Assembly: GCF_001640805.2 (NCBI RefSeq)
Contig: NC_066837.1
Coordinates: forward strand, 24,079,804 to 24,143,803
Reading direction: 5' to 3'
DNA from: Lates calcarifer
Taxonomy: Eukaryota > Chordata > Actinopteri > Centropomidae
Length of the DNA stretch: 64,000 nt
The notes beneath the pieces are model-generated. The model saw nothing but the letters and a program-made list of their open reading frames with translations. It had not been told where the DNA came from and did no database searches. The position numbers and the translations under genes were made by a program. Of the stretch, positions 1-47,175 are shown piece by piece (positions within the stretch are counted from its first letter, which is position 1; each line of letters starts with the position of its first letter).

Positions 1-1
1 A

Positions 2-5106
<5,105 letters not shown>

Positions 5107-6287
5107 ACCACTCCCTCCACTTGCCCCCCCAAAACCCCACCCCACCCCTGCCTCGCCGCTGAACTTCACCACAAACTCCAACCGAGCGCAAATCTTAGGA
5201 ACTCAGTGAATGTTGACCTGTATTTATGAGCTGTATTAAAAGTGTATTATAATTAAAGAAAAAAGTATGAGTTTAAAGATTTTGTACATTTGTACTTGAA
5301 TTTATGTCTAGATGTATATTTTCACTAAAGGTTGTATTGTACAAAAAGCCATAAAAGTACCACTTGAATGCATACATTACATTTTTATTTCCTTTTTACT
5401 TTCTTTTGGAATGAGTATGGATAATGTGTATTGGGGAGTTTTTTTAAGAAGCACAGTACCAGTAGTCTTTTATTTTTCTCAATGTAGCATAAGGCCTTTT
5501 TGTTTTTATATGTGCTGTGTTTGTCATTGATTTGGCCAACGTGACGTGTTGTTAGAACATCAGATCCACCCCGTCCCAAACTAACCTTTAGCCTCTGTAA
5601 CCCTCAGGGCTCAGGTAGATCTGAATGAAGGGCATAGATCCAAATGAATCCAGTCTGACATTGCTGTGTTGATGCCATGCTGCTTAAACCTTCCCCATGT
5701 GTTCCCCAGCTCTAAACCTCCCCCTTTGATTTTAGTTTGAAAGTCTAAGATCTTGATAATCTGCATCTTTCCCTCAGTCCAGTTAGGCAGGTTGCAGTGG
5801 GACGGATGGCACGTGTGGTAAACCGTCTTCTAGGTGCCTGCACCAGCTTGATTCTAGCAGAGATGGCGTGGATTTATTTCTGACAACTTTTTAGTCGGCA
5901 TGTGCAACAAAGGAAATACAATGGAGACCATTTTCAGTGACAAAAGGCTTGATAATTATCATTCCTGGACATCTCCAAAAATCTTTTCAAGAACTACAAA
6001 AGGCTCAGAACATTAATTTAAGATGCCAGACAGTGTTTCCTTTGGGAACACAGCTGTTAAGTAGATGTCTGTTACATTATTCACTCAGGCAGAACATTTT
6101 TTGGTCAGTTTATATTTATTCCTTGTTCACTTTTCCTGTTTTTGTTGTACTACCTGGCTTTTCCCTATAATGAACCTGTTTTATGTACAGAGCAGATATC
6201 CTTTCTTAGTAATTTGCTCCCCATGTTTTTTAGTGTACCAGAAAGTCCACGACTGGTTGACTGGAGAATGAACATAGAGACAGATGG

Positions 6288-6319
<32 letters not shown>
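6288..6319. repeat. (TGA)n trinucleotide microsatellite
   Basis: About ten uninterrupted TGA/GAT units. One frame reads as an Asp run and the opposite strand as a Ser run, but no gene model uses either. Confidence 0.95.
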
Positions 6320-8347
6320 GTGTTGTATCAGAGATCTGACCTGCAGCTGACACAGTCTTTATCTAGATAACAGAACTGCTGTTGCATCAAGCTAACTTCC
6401 ATTGATTCGCTTGTCAGCAGCTATTAGCCTCTGCACAGTCAAGACACAGCCTGCTTTGGCCTCTGTGCCTGTTGATCATAGATAGCACGATGCCTGTTGG
6501 CCACTTATCCTGCTAGTAGAGCTCCACTTAGATCTTGCAGCTTCAGCTGTGTTTGTGCTAAAGATAAAATTTGTTAATCATAATACTGCCCGCCTTTAAC
6601 TAGGTGGAGGAATGGAGGAATTATAATGTTTAAACTCCTGCCTGCAGAGTCCCCATCATCTGTGTACAGGAACACTCGACCACTTGCAGAGCCACAATTG
6701 TGGTGCTTTTTTTTTCTTTCTTTTTTTTTTATCATAGAAGAATTGTTTCCTCAACCAATCATGAACAAATACATTTCCCAAACGTGTTCTAATCAGGATT
6801 CATTATGTTCACTCTTTCTTTGTTCTCACTGGCATTTCAGAGGCATTTGAAGCCATTTTGCTTTTGAATTTAGCTTTTGAGGCAATTGCTGTTTACTCCC
6901 CACCACCTGTTTTAATGCTGTGAATATCCAATCTGGACATGTTAGCTTTGTGTGTGTATATTACACTGTATGCTAATGCAGCTTTTGTTCAGTCTAATGC
7001 ATTGAAGTAAATTAGCTATACCCTTGTGCAGTGAGAATTCAGTTAACTGAAGGATTCATTCATTATGATTCTGTTTTTTTTCTGCCAAAAAGCTTTGTCC
7101 CCATTTTCTCAGTACAATAGTTAAAAATTGTGTAGGGGCTTGAATGCCATTTAATTGAATAATATACATTTAGAATGGTACGCATATAGCTCCTCATCCA
7201 GTTAACCAAATTGGAGAGTTGGCTTTTCTAAAATTTAGTCCCCTTTGCACACTCCATTATCAAAATCAGGAATCGAACATGTGTATCTAGCTGTTGCTGG
7301 CTTTTCATCACTTGAGTTTCTGAGTGTCTATTTTTAATTTAAATTTTTTTTTCTTTGCTCTCAGGCACATTTTGAAGCTGATTTCTCTTGCCAATGTAGA
7401 TTTTAGCCTTTTAGCTCTTTAGCCTCAAAAACCTTGTAAATTATGTATTTCTAACATGTAACTAAGCTCTAACACACATTCACTCACTCACACAGGGAAA
7501 CAAAACTGTGTTTGCCATCCATGCCTCTGTCATTGTTTGGAGTAACTTTACTTACACCATCCTTATAGCAGTAAAGACTTTCTGTTCAGTTTCATTGCAC
7601 TATGGTGTGTTTTGACAATGATTATATAGGAAGTGTCTTTAACTTTTTTGCCAATGATACCAAAAGCAACATTTAAGTAAATCAAACTTGTTTTGTTAGA
7701 TGATGAATTAACTGAAGAGAGACTGACAGCCTTTATTATATGTGCCAATTACCGAGTTACTTTCTGACATCCCATCTTTTTTCAACCTCTTTATCCTTCT
7801 GTCCGTTCTGAGAGAAATTCCTTCACATAAAGGAACTTTAAACAGCTCAACAGTTTTGAATGTCCGCACTAAGTGCATTTTAATGCCTGTTTTAACAAAT
7901 ACATATGTTTTATTACTCAAGCATGTATTGGTTTGTAATACTTCAGGTTCCTTATATATGTAAATGATGACCTTCTAGTGCCAACATATCTCACTGGTAT
8001 CTGAGGACAACTTTATAAATGGCAAGGTGACCAGCTGAGTAGCCTGGTTTGAATACATGACAAGCATTCCTCCTCTCCTGCACTCCAAGGCGCTGACGAT
8101 GAGTCAATCTCCCAACCCCCCAAATTAACCTGGGATGACGCTCACCAGCAACGTTTAGAGCTGAAAGATCCTCACTTTTTGAGCTCACTTGAGTTTAGTT
8201 TTGGGATAACCACAGATACAAGTCTCGGAGTTCTCCAGGGTTTCACAGCTTTTCTGTCCAGATATGTCTGTTAAGTGTTGTTTTCAAGGAGGGGAGGAAT
8301 GGCAAATGCATTATTGGTATTCAAACTGGGCCTGGGACTTCTTGATT

Positions 8348-8390
8348 TTTCTTTCTTTCTTTCTTTCTTTCTTTTTTTTTCTTTTATATC
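8348..8390. repeat. (CTTT)n microsatellite with T tract
   Basis: About six CTTT units run into a stretch of T. It lies in the grk4 3' flank. Confidence 0.9.
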
Positions 8391-8565
8391 TGTACAGTCA
8401 TGTCGTTCAACCACTGCAGTCATTGTTAATTCTTGTACAAGTTGTATCACTGGTTGTTGTACCATATCTGACATTTGTAATTATGAGATAATACACTGCC
8501 ATTTGTATAAAAAAAAACTTGTGTCTTGACTTATTTGTGTCTTATCTTATTATGTTTGCTTTGCA

Positions 8566-8571
8566 AATAAA
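8566..8571 (+). terminator. candidate polyadenylation signal (AATAAA)
   Basis: A canonical hexamer about 3.5 kb after the grk4 stop and about 0.9 kb before the htt start codon. It is the strongest signal that could close the grk4 transcript. There is no direct evidence of use. Confidence 0.3.
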
Positions 8572-9505
8572 TTGACAGAGATGGGAGGAGTTAAAAATAG
8601 TGTCATGCTGCTATGACCTATGACATAGGTCATTGCAACATAACATAGGTCCTATGTTATGAACTTGCCACAATATGTACCTGAGCTGGTGGCATTAGAG
8701 GATATTTGCTGCAACTAGGCTTTCATCAAAGCTCTCACTACTTCTTTCTTCGCCCATTAAATAGGAATTAATGACAAATTAAAGTTATAGATTTATTTCT
8801 GTTGGACGGTTGTCATGTCTCCAATCATTCTTTGCCACTCCCACTGAGTCATAGATGGTGCGTATAATAAACTACAATATAAATGGACGTGAATGTGAGA
8901 GATAAGTTAGATTTCCATACATGTGTTTTTCTCTTTGATCCCATTCCCAGGCCGTTCTCGTAGCCTCCTCACTCTCACACCTCCCACTCGTCTCCCTTGG
9001 CGCACTGATAAAAGCCACCGTTACAATATCGGTGCTGCACAAATCTGTTTTTACAACCTGGATTTCAGCGGTCCCGTGACAGCAACAATAACAACAAAGA
9101 AAAAAAATCCCAGTCAGTCATTGGTCCTTCCTCAAGCCACTCAACATGAACTCGCAGTCTGATTGGCCGCTGAGGCTGCACTCCCCCTCCCCTCTCTGTC
9201 AAGCTGTCACATACTCACTTCCTGGTGAAATCTGTCGGGGGAACGCAACGCTGCATCAAAGATGGCTTGTAATCAACCAACGTTTTGTTCATTTGGGAAT
9301 AATATCGTGACAGAATAAGAGACCACTTGCACAAAGAGAAAGCGGAGAGCTGGTGGTAGTTGTCGCGAGCAGTGTTAGCACTCTCGTCGCTCAACGCACC
9401 GCTTTGCTCTCTCCGTGCGCTAACTTGTTCCCACTGTACTAGCTAGTTAGCTCACATAGTAAATATTAGCTAGCCAAGCTAGCTTGCTTACTGTTGATTG
9501 CTAAA
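8572..9505 (+). promoter_or_regulatory. grk4-htt intergenic region with htt promoter and 5' UTR
   Basis: The last 390 bases before the htt start are richer in CG dinucleotides than the rest of the region. They include an inverted CCAAT box (ATTGG at 9162-9166, within GATTGGCCGC) and clustered AGCT/GCTAGC words from about 9438. There is no convincing TATA box at a suitable distance, which agrees with the TATA-less mammalian HTT promoter. The transcription start is not determinable here. Confidence 0.45.
8613..8661. repeat. two adjacent perfect short palindromes
   Basis: The first has arms ATGACCTATG (8613-8622) and CATAGGTCAT (8624-8633) around one base. The second has arms CATAACATAGG (8639-8649) and CCTATGTTATG (8651-8661) around one base. 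Both contain the core CATAGG/CCTATG. Function is unknown. Confidence 0.9.
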
Positions 9506-40346
<30,841 letters not shown>

Positions 40347-43300
40347 GGGGTAGCAGACTGCGACGGACATGGAGGCACAGAGAGAGGGGCCAGGTGGGGG
40401 AAGGAAGTATGGGTAGAAAAGTGGATTAGGGCAAGAAATGTGGTAGGGCGCGAAATGAGATCTTTATGTATACCTCCCCCTTGAGTTGTGTCCGTGGGGA
40501 AGAACAGAATGTTTTATTACAAAAAACCTACTGTAGCCTCATCCTTTTCCCTCCCTTTCACTGATCTGAAACCAGTAGAACTACTGAAGTCACCATGATG
40601 AATTCAGTCAAATGAGCATACAAAGAAACAGAGGGAGATCTGAATCCATGTCAATTATAGGGTGGATGTTAAATGTAAAAAGAGTAGTCTCCTGCACCTA
40701 TATGAAGGACACTGGTTCTGCCTACACCCCCCCCCCCCAAAACCATTCCTCAAGATGAATGATGGCACCTTGAACACTTCCTTTTACCCAGCACCTTGAA
40801 TTTAAAAAATACATATAAAGATAAATCAAACACAAAATTGGATTTGTTTATTTTCCTGTGAGGACTTGCTTGAGTATTGTGATGTCAGTAAAGTAAAATA
40901 GAGAAAATTAGAAAATATTTACTATATTTAAAGTTTCAATGCATCTATTTTTCAGTGCGTTTTTGTTAAGAGTGCTTAAGGTCTGGTTAGGACACTGACA
41001 ATGGGCTGACACAAGAGTCAGAAATGCCTGCTTAATGTTGTCATTAATAACTGTCTTTAAAGACCTTTTTATATTTATGTTGCCTGTGGTCATTCTGACA
41101 CACACTAGTTAAATAGTCAAATTTTATGTGTAAGAATGATCACTAATAGCGTTGTAATGTTGTCATGACGAGAAGCAGGGGATGGGTGTTGCAATTGTAT
41201 TTATCATTGCAGAAAGGGCAACTTGTTTGCAGCCATTTCAACAAGTTGCTATAATTCCTTCATCTGTTCAGTGGTGTATTCTGGATGTTGTAGTGAGAGG
41301 AGGAAGCAGCAGACGAGTGTGTACTGAGCAGTATAAAAACATTTCACTTTCTGCTGTGTTTCCAAATTATACCTAGTTTTAACTGTTTTAGGGCCCGTAA
41401 ATCTACACCTACAAGACAAAATACCAATTTTTTTTTTTTTTTTTTTTAAACCAGTAGCAGGAGGAAAAGCATCTCCTATGATTTTTATGATATTGCTTAT
41501 ATCTGTCTGGTCCTTTTTTTTTTTTTTTTTTTTTGGCTTGTTTTTTTTAATTACACTGAAGTCCTGTATGCTCCCCAGTGCATCTGAATGATTCCACCTC
41601 TCAATTTTCCTTTTTTTAATTCTCAGGATGTAAGATGTGACTATTATTGTAATAAGACTGGAAGTAATTTACAGTCATCTTTAAATGGAGTTACCTTTGT
41701 ATCTTGTAAAAAGTAATTGTAAAGTAATATGGAAGCCATGGTGCATGATAAGAGCTGTGTAAAGATGAGAGATCTTAAATAGATAATGTGATGCCATTTT
41801 CGTTTGTCTTAAAACACACATATGATAAGAAAATGAAAAGTCAGTGAATCAGCAGAATGCAGAAAGCTACAAGCTTAGTGTTTTATTGAAGACTTTACCT
41901 TGAGTTGCCTGGGAGTGTGCTGGGTGTCATTACTCTGTATATACACTTGCCTTAGATAAAAGACTGAATATATGTATGTCCTGTACACTGAAAGCTTGGA
42001 AGCATGCTTAGCATTACTGCTATTTTCTTGCATAGTCCTTAATACTGTATTTCTGTGGGTTACGGTTGCCATGACTGTTGTATAGAAGAGATACAACACA
42101 ATCCAAAGGGAGCCTTGTAACCATAGCGACCAACAGCAGCTTTGACAAATCAACAAGATGAGGAAGTGTAGCGTAGTGATGCCACGCTGACAATGGGAGG
42201 TTTTTGTTGAGCTTTAAATATTGTTTTGTCTTGGTTTAAAGATTGGTAAATATTTCATCATTCATTGTCTTTGTGCAGAATATTAAATACACCTAGCACT
42301 TAAAACTTCTCATGTTGATGTTAGACGCTTTCTTGATATGCAGCGAGTCCTACAGTACATACAAGTAAAAACATCACAGCGATTTGTATGCTAAATGTTA
42401 CCACTCTTCAACCTTTAAAAGCAATGTGACTGGTTTCCTTTTGATCATGTTAAAATAATGTATTCGCACAATAAATGACTGAGTCCTCTGCAGCTGTTAT
42501 TGAAATTCCAATGTGAGGCCTCTCTGGAGCCAATTAAATGAGTCTTTGTTTTTCTCAGATCAAGTCTCTTCAAAGTCAATTTGAAAAGTCAATTTGTGTG
42601 GTGTGAAAAGAAATGGAGGACAGCAGAAACCTTTTTTCTCTAAACTCCTTCTGTGTAAGGAAAAACTGGATGGAGGAAAAAATTTCAGCTTGTCTTTTAC
42701 TATCTTCCCCAGGCATAAGAAGACCAAAGGACTGACTGGGGTCCCTGCAGGGGGTAATACGATTACACAGAAATCTTTTGTGGTTTTGGGAGGTGGGTGT
42801 GGAGGTCATGGACAAAGGTCATGTTTGACTGATTTAACATGCTTCCCTTTAACACTTTATTTTTCTTCCACTCAAAGAATGAAAGCACTCAGATGATAAT
42901 ATGGTCACATCACTGTCTTCTGGTCTAATGAAAAAGCTGAGAATCACCACGTTGAAGTCTTTTCTCTGCCAAGATCCCATCCCTTTGCGATTAGCATGTT
43001 GGCGCTTGGCTTTAAAAGAATACCTCTTTTCCCCCTTTCTATGAAATAGTTTGATGACCATTTGCCGCATTTCTGATTTACCTGATAATTCTCTGGAAGT
43101 GATAATGGAAGCAGCACAGACAGAGGATTCACTTTACAGTTTTTTCAGTCTGGATCCTTTTTTTTAAAAAAATAATTGTCTGTAAAAAAAAAAAATGAAT
43201 GAAAGATTGTGTATTTCAGTAAATTTTAATATTTTAAAGAGATTAATCACTGCATATGGTCCATTGTAGAAATGAATAAATTATTTAAAGATGTTAAACT

Positions 43301-44440
43301 TGTTATGTTTTGTGATTTCATAATAGTTTCCTTCCTGAGCATTGTAAACTGAGTTTGATGCCAAACCCATAGAGGGTGTTTTATGTCTTTTCAGATAATG
43401 ATGTTACAAATGCGGCTGCCTGGCACAAACGGGCTACTGTGTGTCTCTAACACAATCAACTGGTGAGGTTACAACCATTAAAATGTTCTGCCGTGCTCCG
43501 CTTCATCTCTCTGCCAGAAAGAACAAGCTGCTGCCAGCCAGCTCAAATTAACCAGACAGGCGACAAATGGTCAAGCTGAGCTGGGCAGAAACCACTGAGA
43601 GAGAACACATAATTTACCAGTGTGCTTGTCTAAAGGTCTGTTGTAACATAGTATTTGAAACCAGTCATGAGATTTTTGGCTGATCTAATACATGACCAAG
43701 TTATCACATTTTGTACTATTTCTGTCTCTTAGCCAAGTTGCAGTTCCCTTTTATGGACCAAACAGTATTAAAACATACATAGCTCCTTGTTTTACAGCAC
43801 CCATTAAGATGTGTGGTTCATGATTAAAAGGTATTAACAGGATTACTAAGCAGCTGCCATATGGTTCTTGAGGTACTGAGCTGAAATCATGATGGCACAG
43901 GTATTAAGCAACTGCACACAGCAAACACATCTTAATGTTGAATTTAACAAAGGGTTTTGTCATCTGTGTGACTTACACTAAGAATATTTAATATCATTTA
44001 CAGCACAAACTAATACAATGTCAAAAAGACCAGTGGTAGTTTTGGAAAAAAAATTAACATATATAACCTTTTGAAACTACAAAGAACAAAAATACATCAA
44101 CAGTGCAATGTACTGTAGCTGGTCTTTCTAGTTTGAATGTAAAATTCAGATACAAAAGTTGAGCTAATCCAATGACATTCTGCACATTCAAGATTTCAAG
44201 ACACATACATGCATATTTCTTGTTGGGGTAGGTTAGTTTAATTCACTGGCATGAAGAACAACTGTTTATCTGCCTTTCAAAGTGTACAGTGCTGTTAGTT
44301 GTGTGTAGTTGACTGACTGGATACCACTATTTAGCAGCCTAGATAAACCTTTCTCTCACAGACACTGCTGTGAGGGATAATTTGATCTATATGATGTTAG
44401 TGAAATCTCAAATTATTTCCTTGTCCTTTTTCAACTGTTT
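40347..44440 (+). other. htt 3' UTR and htt-rgs12 intergenic region
   Basis: No convincing coding exon on either strand. T tracts lie at about 41429-41448 and 41514-41534 and a C run near 40729-40738. AATAAA occurs at 42470-42475 and again at 43275-43280. Mammalian HTT has a long 3' UTR with more than one poly(A) site, so the transcript may reach either. Human MSANTD1 lies in the equivalent interval; nothing resembling its MADF/Myb-SANT domain is seen. Confidence 0.6.
42470..42475 (+). terminator. candidate htt polyadenylation signal (AATAAA)
   Basis: A canonical hexamer 2.1 kb after the htt stop, followed by T/G-rich sequence. A second hexamer at 43275-43280 is an alternative. Usage is inferred only. 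Confidence 0.4.
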
Positions 44441-44641
44441 GAAGTCACCCCCTCAGCACAGCCCCCTCCGTTGCCCACTCTAAACACACCTCCCTCTCCT
44501 CCTCCTCCTCCTCTTAAGGCTACTTCGCCAGATGGTGCAGCCTTTTCTTTTGTTTACCCATGGTCCCTGAGTTTACCTAACTAACCTTAGCTACAAAACT
44601 ATGGAAACTGCCCGTGCACCATCACCTTCGGACGCCGACAA
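44441..44641 (+). promoter_or_regulatory. rgs12: rgs12 promoter-proximal region and non-coding first exon
   Basis: A C-rich stretch with a CCT repeat (44497-44514) precedes a segment ending in the strong donor GACAA/GTAAGT at 44641/44642. The 5' edge is unknown. The exon contains an upstream ATG at 44601 starting a 14-codon ORF (METARAPSPSDADK). It joins by inference to the acceptor GTGCTGCAG at 45851. Confidence 0.5.
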
Positions 44642-45851
44642 GTAAGTCGTTTTAAAAAATCTCCTGCTGAGTGAACCCGCTAGACCAAACATCTCTCTCG
44701 GCACATTAAAAAAAAAGACCTGCATCCACCTCTTACTTAGCTGTCCCTGCTTTACAATCTATTTTAGCCAGATGTTTTTTGCTGTCTGTTTCCCGCTGCT
44801 CGCTGGTAAAAGACAGATCGATACATTCACTCTACCAAAAATACTCCCAATAATTATATCAGCAAACGCAGACGGATATTCAGGGAGGCTAAGTTTTGAC
44901 ACCTGTGGAACAGGCTACCGTTAGTACTTTTATTTGTGATTTCTCAATCTAACTTTTGTCAATTTATCCGCACAACTGTTCGCTGCTGACTGACAGCTCT
45001 AAAAACCAATGACAGGCTATGAAAGTCTGTGTACACCGCCGTTGTCATAGTTACAGACCGACATTCCAAAAATGTGGAAAACGAGGGGCGGGACTACAAT
45101 TTAAGCATGGGTGGATGCACTTCTGAACAGCAAGCCACGGCAAGAAAAAGTTTTCATAACTCTCTTGACAGAAAAAGCATGCAGTTCCCAGTATAAAGTG
45201 ACAAACGCATGGCCGGTAATTTCTTTCATGGGCAAACTTTGTTCAACCGGTGCTAACTTTGCTAGCATGCAGCGCTAACTTTAGCTAACGGTAATGCGTC
45301 AGCTAATCTCAGCTAACGGTAACGTTTTCTTAACATTTTCTCAGTTAACGTCGGAGGCTCCTTATGAGCAAATAGTTGTTCAACACAAACGCAAGCCACA
45401 TGTCTTGCTGATAATCAGTGACTCGCATATTTGAAAGTTAAAAGATGAAGTTACCGTTCAGTTACAGGTGTAGTCTGGATCACTATTTTTACCTGCATGC
45501 CTAACAGACAGGTGTGAAAACGCCTCTGGTTAGAAAACATATTTCTCATTGGACAGAGCTGCACTGACACCGCCCTGCACAGGTGTGGCTGTATGTGGAG
45601 TCCCTTTTCATCAATATGGTTTATGAGCTATCAATACTGCGCCTAATTGTAATGCAATAGCAGTTTTATCTAAAGGTTTGGACGTTTTTTTATAGACATA
45701 ATGAGTTATCATACCACCACACAGACTAGACATTCAGCATGTTTGATCCACATTTAAATAAAAGTATGATAGCCCAGGTAAAGACAACAAGCGCATATTA
45801 AGAAGGCAAAAGCCCTCAAGACTGACTTGGTTCTGCTCTGTTGTGCTGCAG
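44642..45851 (+). other. rgs12 intron 1
   Basis: 1.2 kb. It is rich in GCTAAC/AGCTAACGGTAA words at about 45249-45325, the same word class found around htt exon 1. No coding exon is seen. Confidence 0.5.
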
Positions 45852-46116
45852 GTAATTTGCCTGTGAACTGGAAGGAGCAAATGACACCAGAATGGGAGGG
45901 CTAACAAGACAGTGCCAGAACTGAGGCCAAACTCTCACTCCCCTGCTGCATTTAGAACTGCTGCTCATTTTTTCGTAGCATCTTGACAGCAGAGCTGTTT
46001 GACAAGACGACAGACACTGGATATGCCCTGTGTTCTTGCTTGAGCAGAGTCTAGGAACATATAATGACTAACTGAAACTTACTGATTCAATGGACAAAAG
46101 AAAGTTCCCTGGCACA
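45852..46116 (+). other. rgs12: rgs12 exon 2 5' leader with several upstream ORFs
   Basis: Follows the GTGCTGCAG acceptor. Short ATG-initiated ORFs start at 45881 (8 codons with stop), 45892, 46023 and 46064, all closing before the conserved start. An in-frame ATG at 46090 has a weak context (T at -3). The ATG at 46117 has A at -3 and aligns with the mammalian start (MFRA...SKR), so it was chosen. Confidence 0.6.
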
Positions 46117-47175
46117 ATGTTCAGGCAAGCAGATGCACAGTCCAAGAGGCGCCCATGTGGTGGAAGTGGGCTGAACTTGTCCCAGCCTCCCCCATCCTCC
46201 TCCTCTGTCCAGCAGGGCCGTATCCGCGCTGTGGAGGTGGCAAGAGGGAGAACAGGGTATGGTTTTACACTGACAGGCCAAAGCCCATGTGTCCTCAGCT
46301 GCATCCTGAAAGGGAGCCCTGCGGACTATGTGGGCTTACGTTCAGGAGACTACATCCTCTCCGTCAATGACATCAATGTCTCCAAGGCATCACATGAAGA
46401 TGTGGTCAAACTGATTGGACGCTGCTCTGGTGTTTTGAAACTAGTCATTGCCGAGGGAGAACGTCACAGACGACACCATCACCACCAACGCACCGCTGGA
46501 AGTCGCCATCACAGCAGCAATACAATGGCAGCATCTTACCTGGACTCCTGCTCTAGTGATGATGAATTGGATGGGTTTTATGACAACAGCATTAACAACA
46601 ACAATAACAGCAGGTCAGGCTGTGGAGCTCGTGGGGGTTGGTACAAACCCAAACTGGATTCTAAGCAGCTGGGCATCAACAGGGCAGAGAAGGTGGTAGC
46701 AGAGCTGCAGTCCGGAGGAATTTTTAACATGATCTTTGAGAACTCCAGCCACTCCTCCAGCAGCTCAGACAAAGAGAGACCTGGGGTTAGTTCATCGTCA
46801 AAGCCCCGTCCGCTGTCTGATCCGGAGTTCCCTCCATATCGGAACTCCTCCCGTTCCCAGAGCAATCCCAACTTACTCTCTGAGGAGGAGATGGCCCAAG
46901 TTCTGAATGACGATTCTGTTTTCCTGGAGTCAGACTTCCGTCATCTCCACCTTCACGCCCACGAAGAGCAAGATGTGGATGTAGGAGATGGGGGCGACTT
47001 GGGCCTAGAGCCCAGCGAAGGCATCCTCAATGTGGGCATGATAGTTGGCTATCTGGGCTCTATTGAGCTGGCCTCCACTGGGACGAGCTTAGAGACTGAT
47101 AGCGTGCAAGCCATCAGAGGCAGCATGAGACGCCTCAGGGCAGAGCAAAAGATCCATTCACTGGTCCTTATGAAG
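46117..47175 (+). CDS. rgs12: rgs12 exon 2 coding part: PDZ domain and start of PTB domain
   Basis: PDZ is at about residues 36-115: VEVARGRTGYGFTLTGQ holds the GYGF carboxylate-binding loop, followed by LKGSPADYVGLRSGDYIL and KASHEDVVKLIGRCSGVLK. Then come a His-rich stretch, an Asn run, WYKPKLDSKQLGINRAEKVV and SGGIFNMIFEN as in mammals. The PTB domain begins near residue 303 with ILNVGMIVGYLGSIEL and RRLRAEQKIHSLVLMK. The donor GTGCGA is at 47176. Confidence 0.95.

Larger units (their letters stand above)
5107..8571 (+). other. grk4 3' untranslated and downstream region
   Basis: No coding exon is visible. ATTAAA-type signals lie close after the stop (5233-5260), and an AATAAA lies at 8566-8571, so a long 3' UTR is possible. 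Contents include a (GAT)n microsatellite at 6288-6319, a CTTT-rich tract at about 8348-8385 and short T tracts near 6708-6731. The mRNA end cannot be fixed from sequence. Confidence 0.4.

Noticed and set aside
6142..6339. Open frame with a poly-Asp run
   Set aside because: The Asp run is the GAT microsatellite. There is no similarity to a protein, and it lies in the grk4 3' flank.
8878..8883. TATAAA upstream of htt
   Set aside because: It lies more than 600 bases before the start codon with no initiator context, and mammalian HTT promoters lack TATA. A 600-base leader is possible but unsupported.
46068..46304. Minus-strand open frames opposite the rgs12 PDZ exon
   Set aside because: They are shadows of a strongly conserved coding exon on the plus strand.
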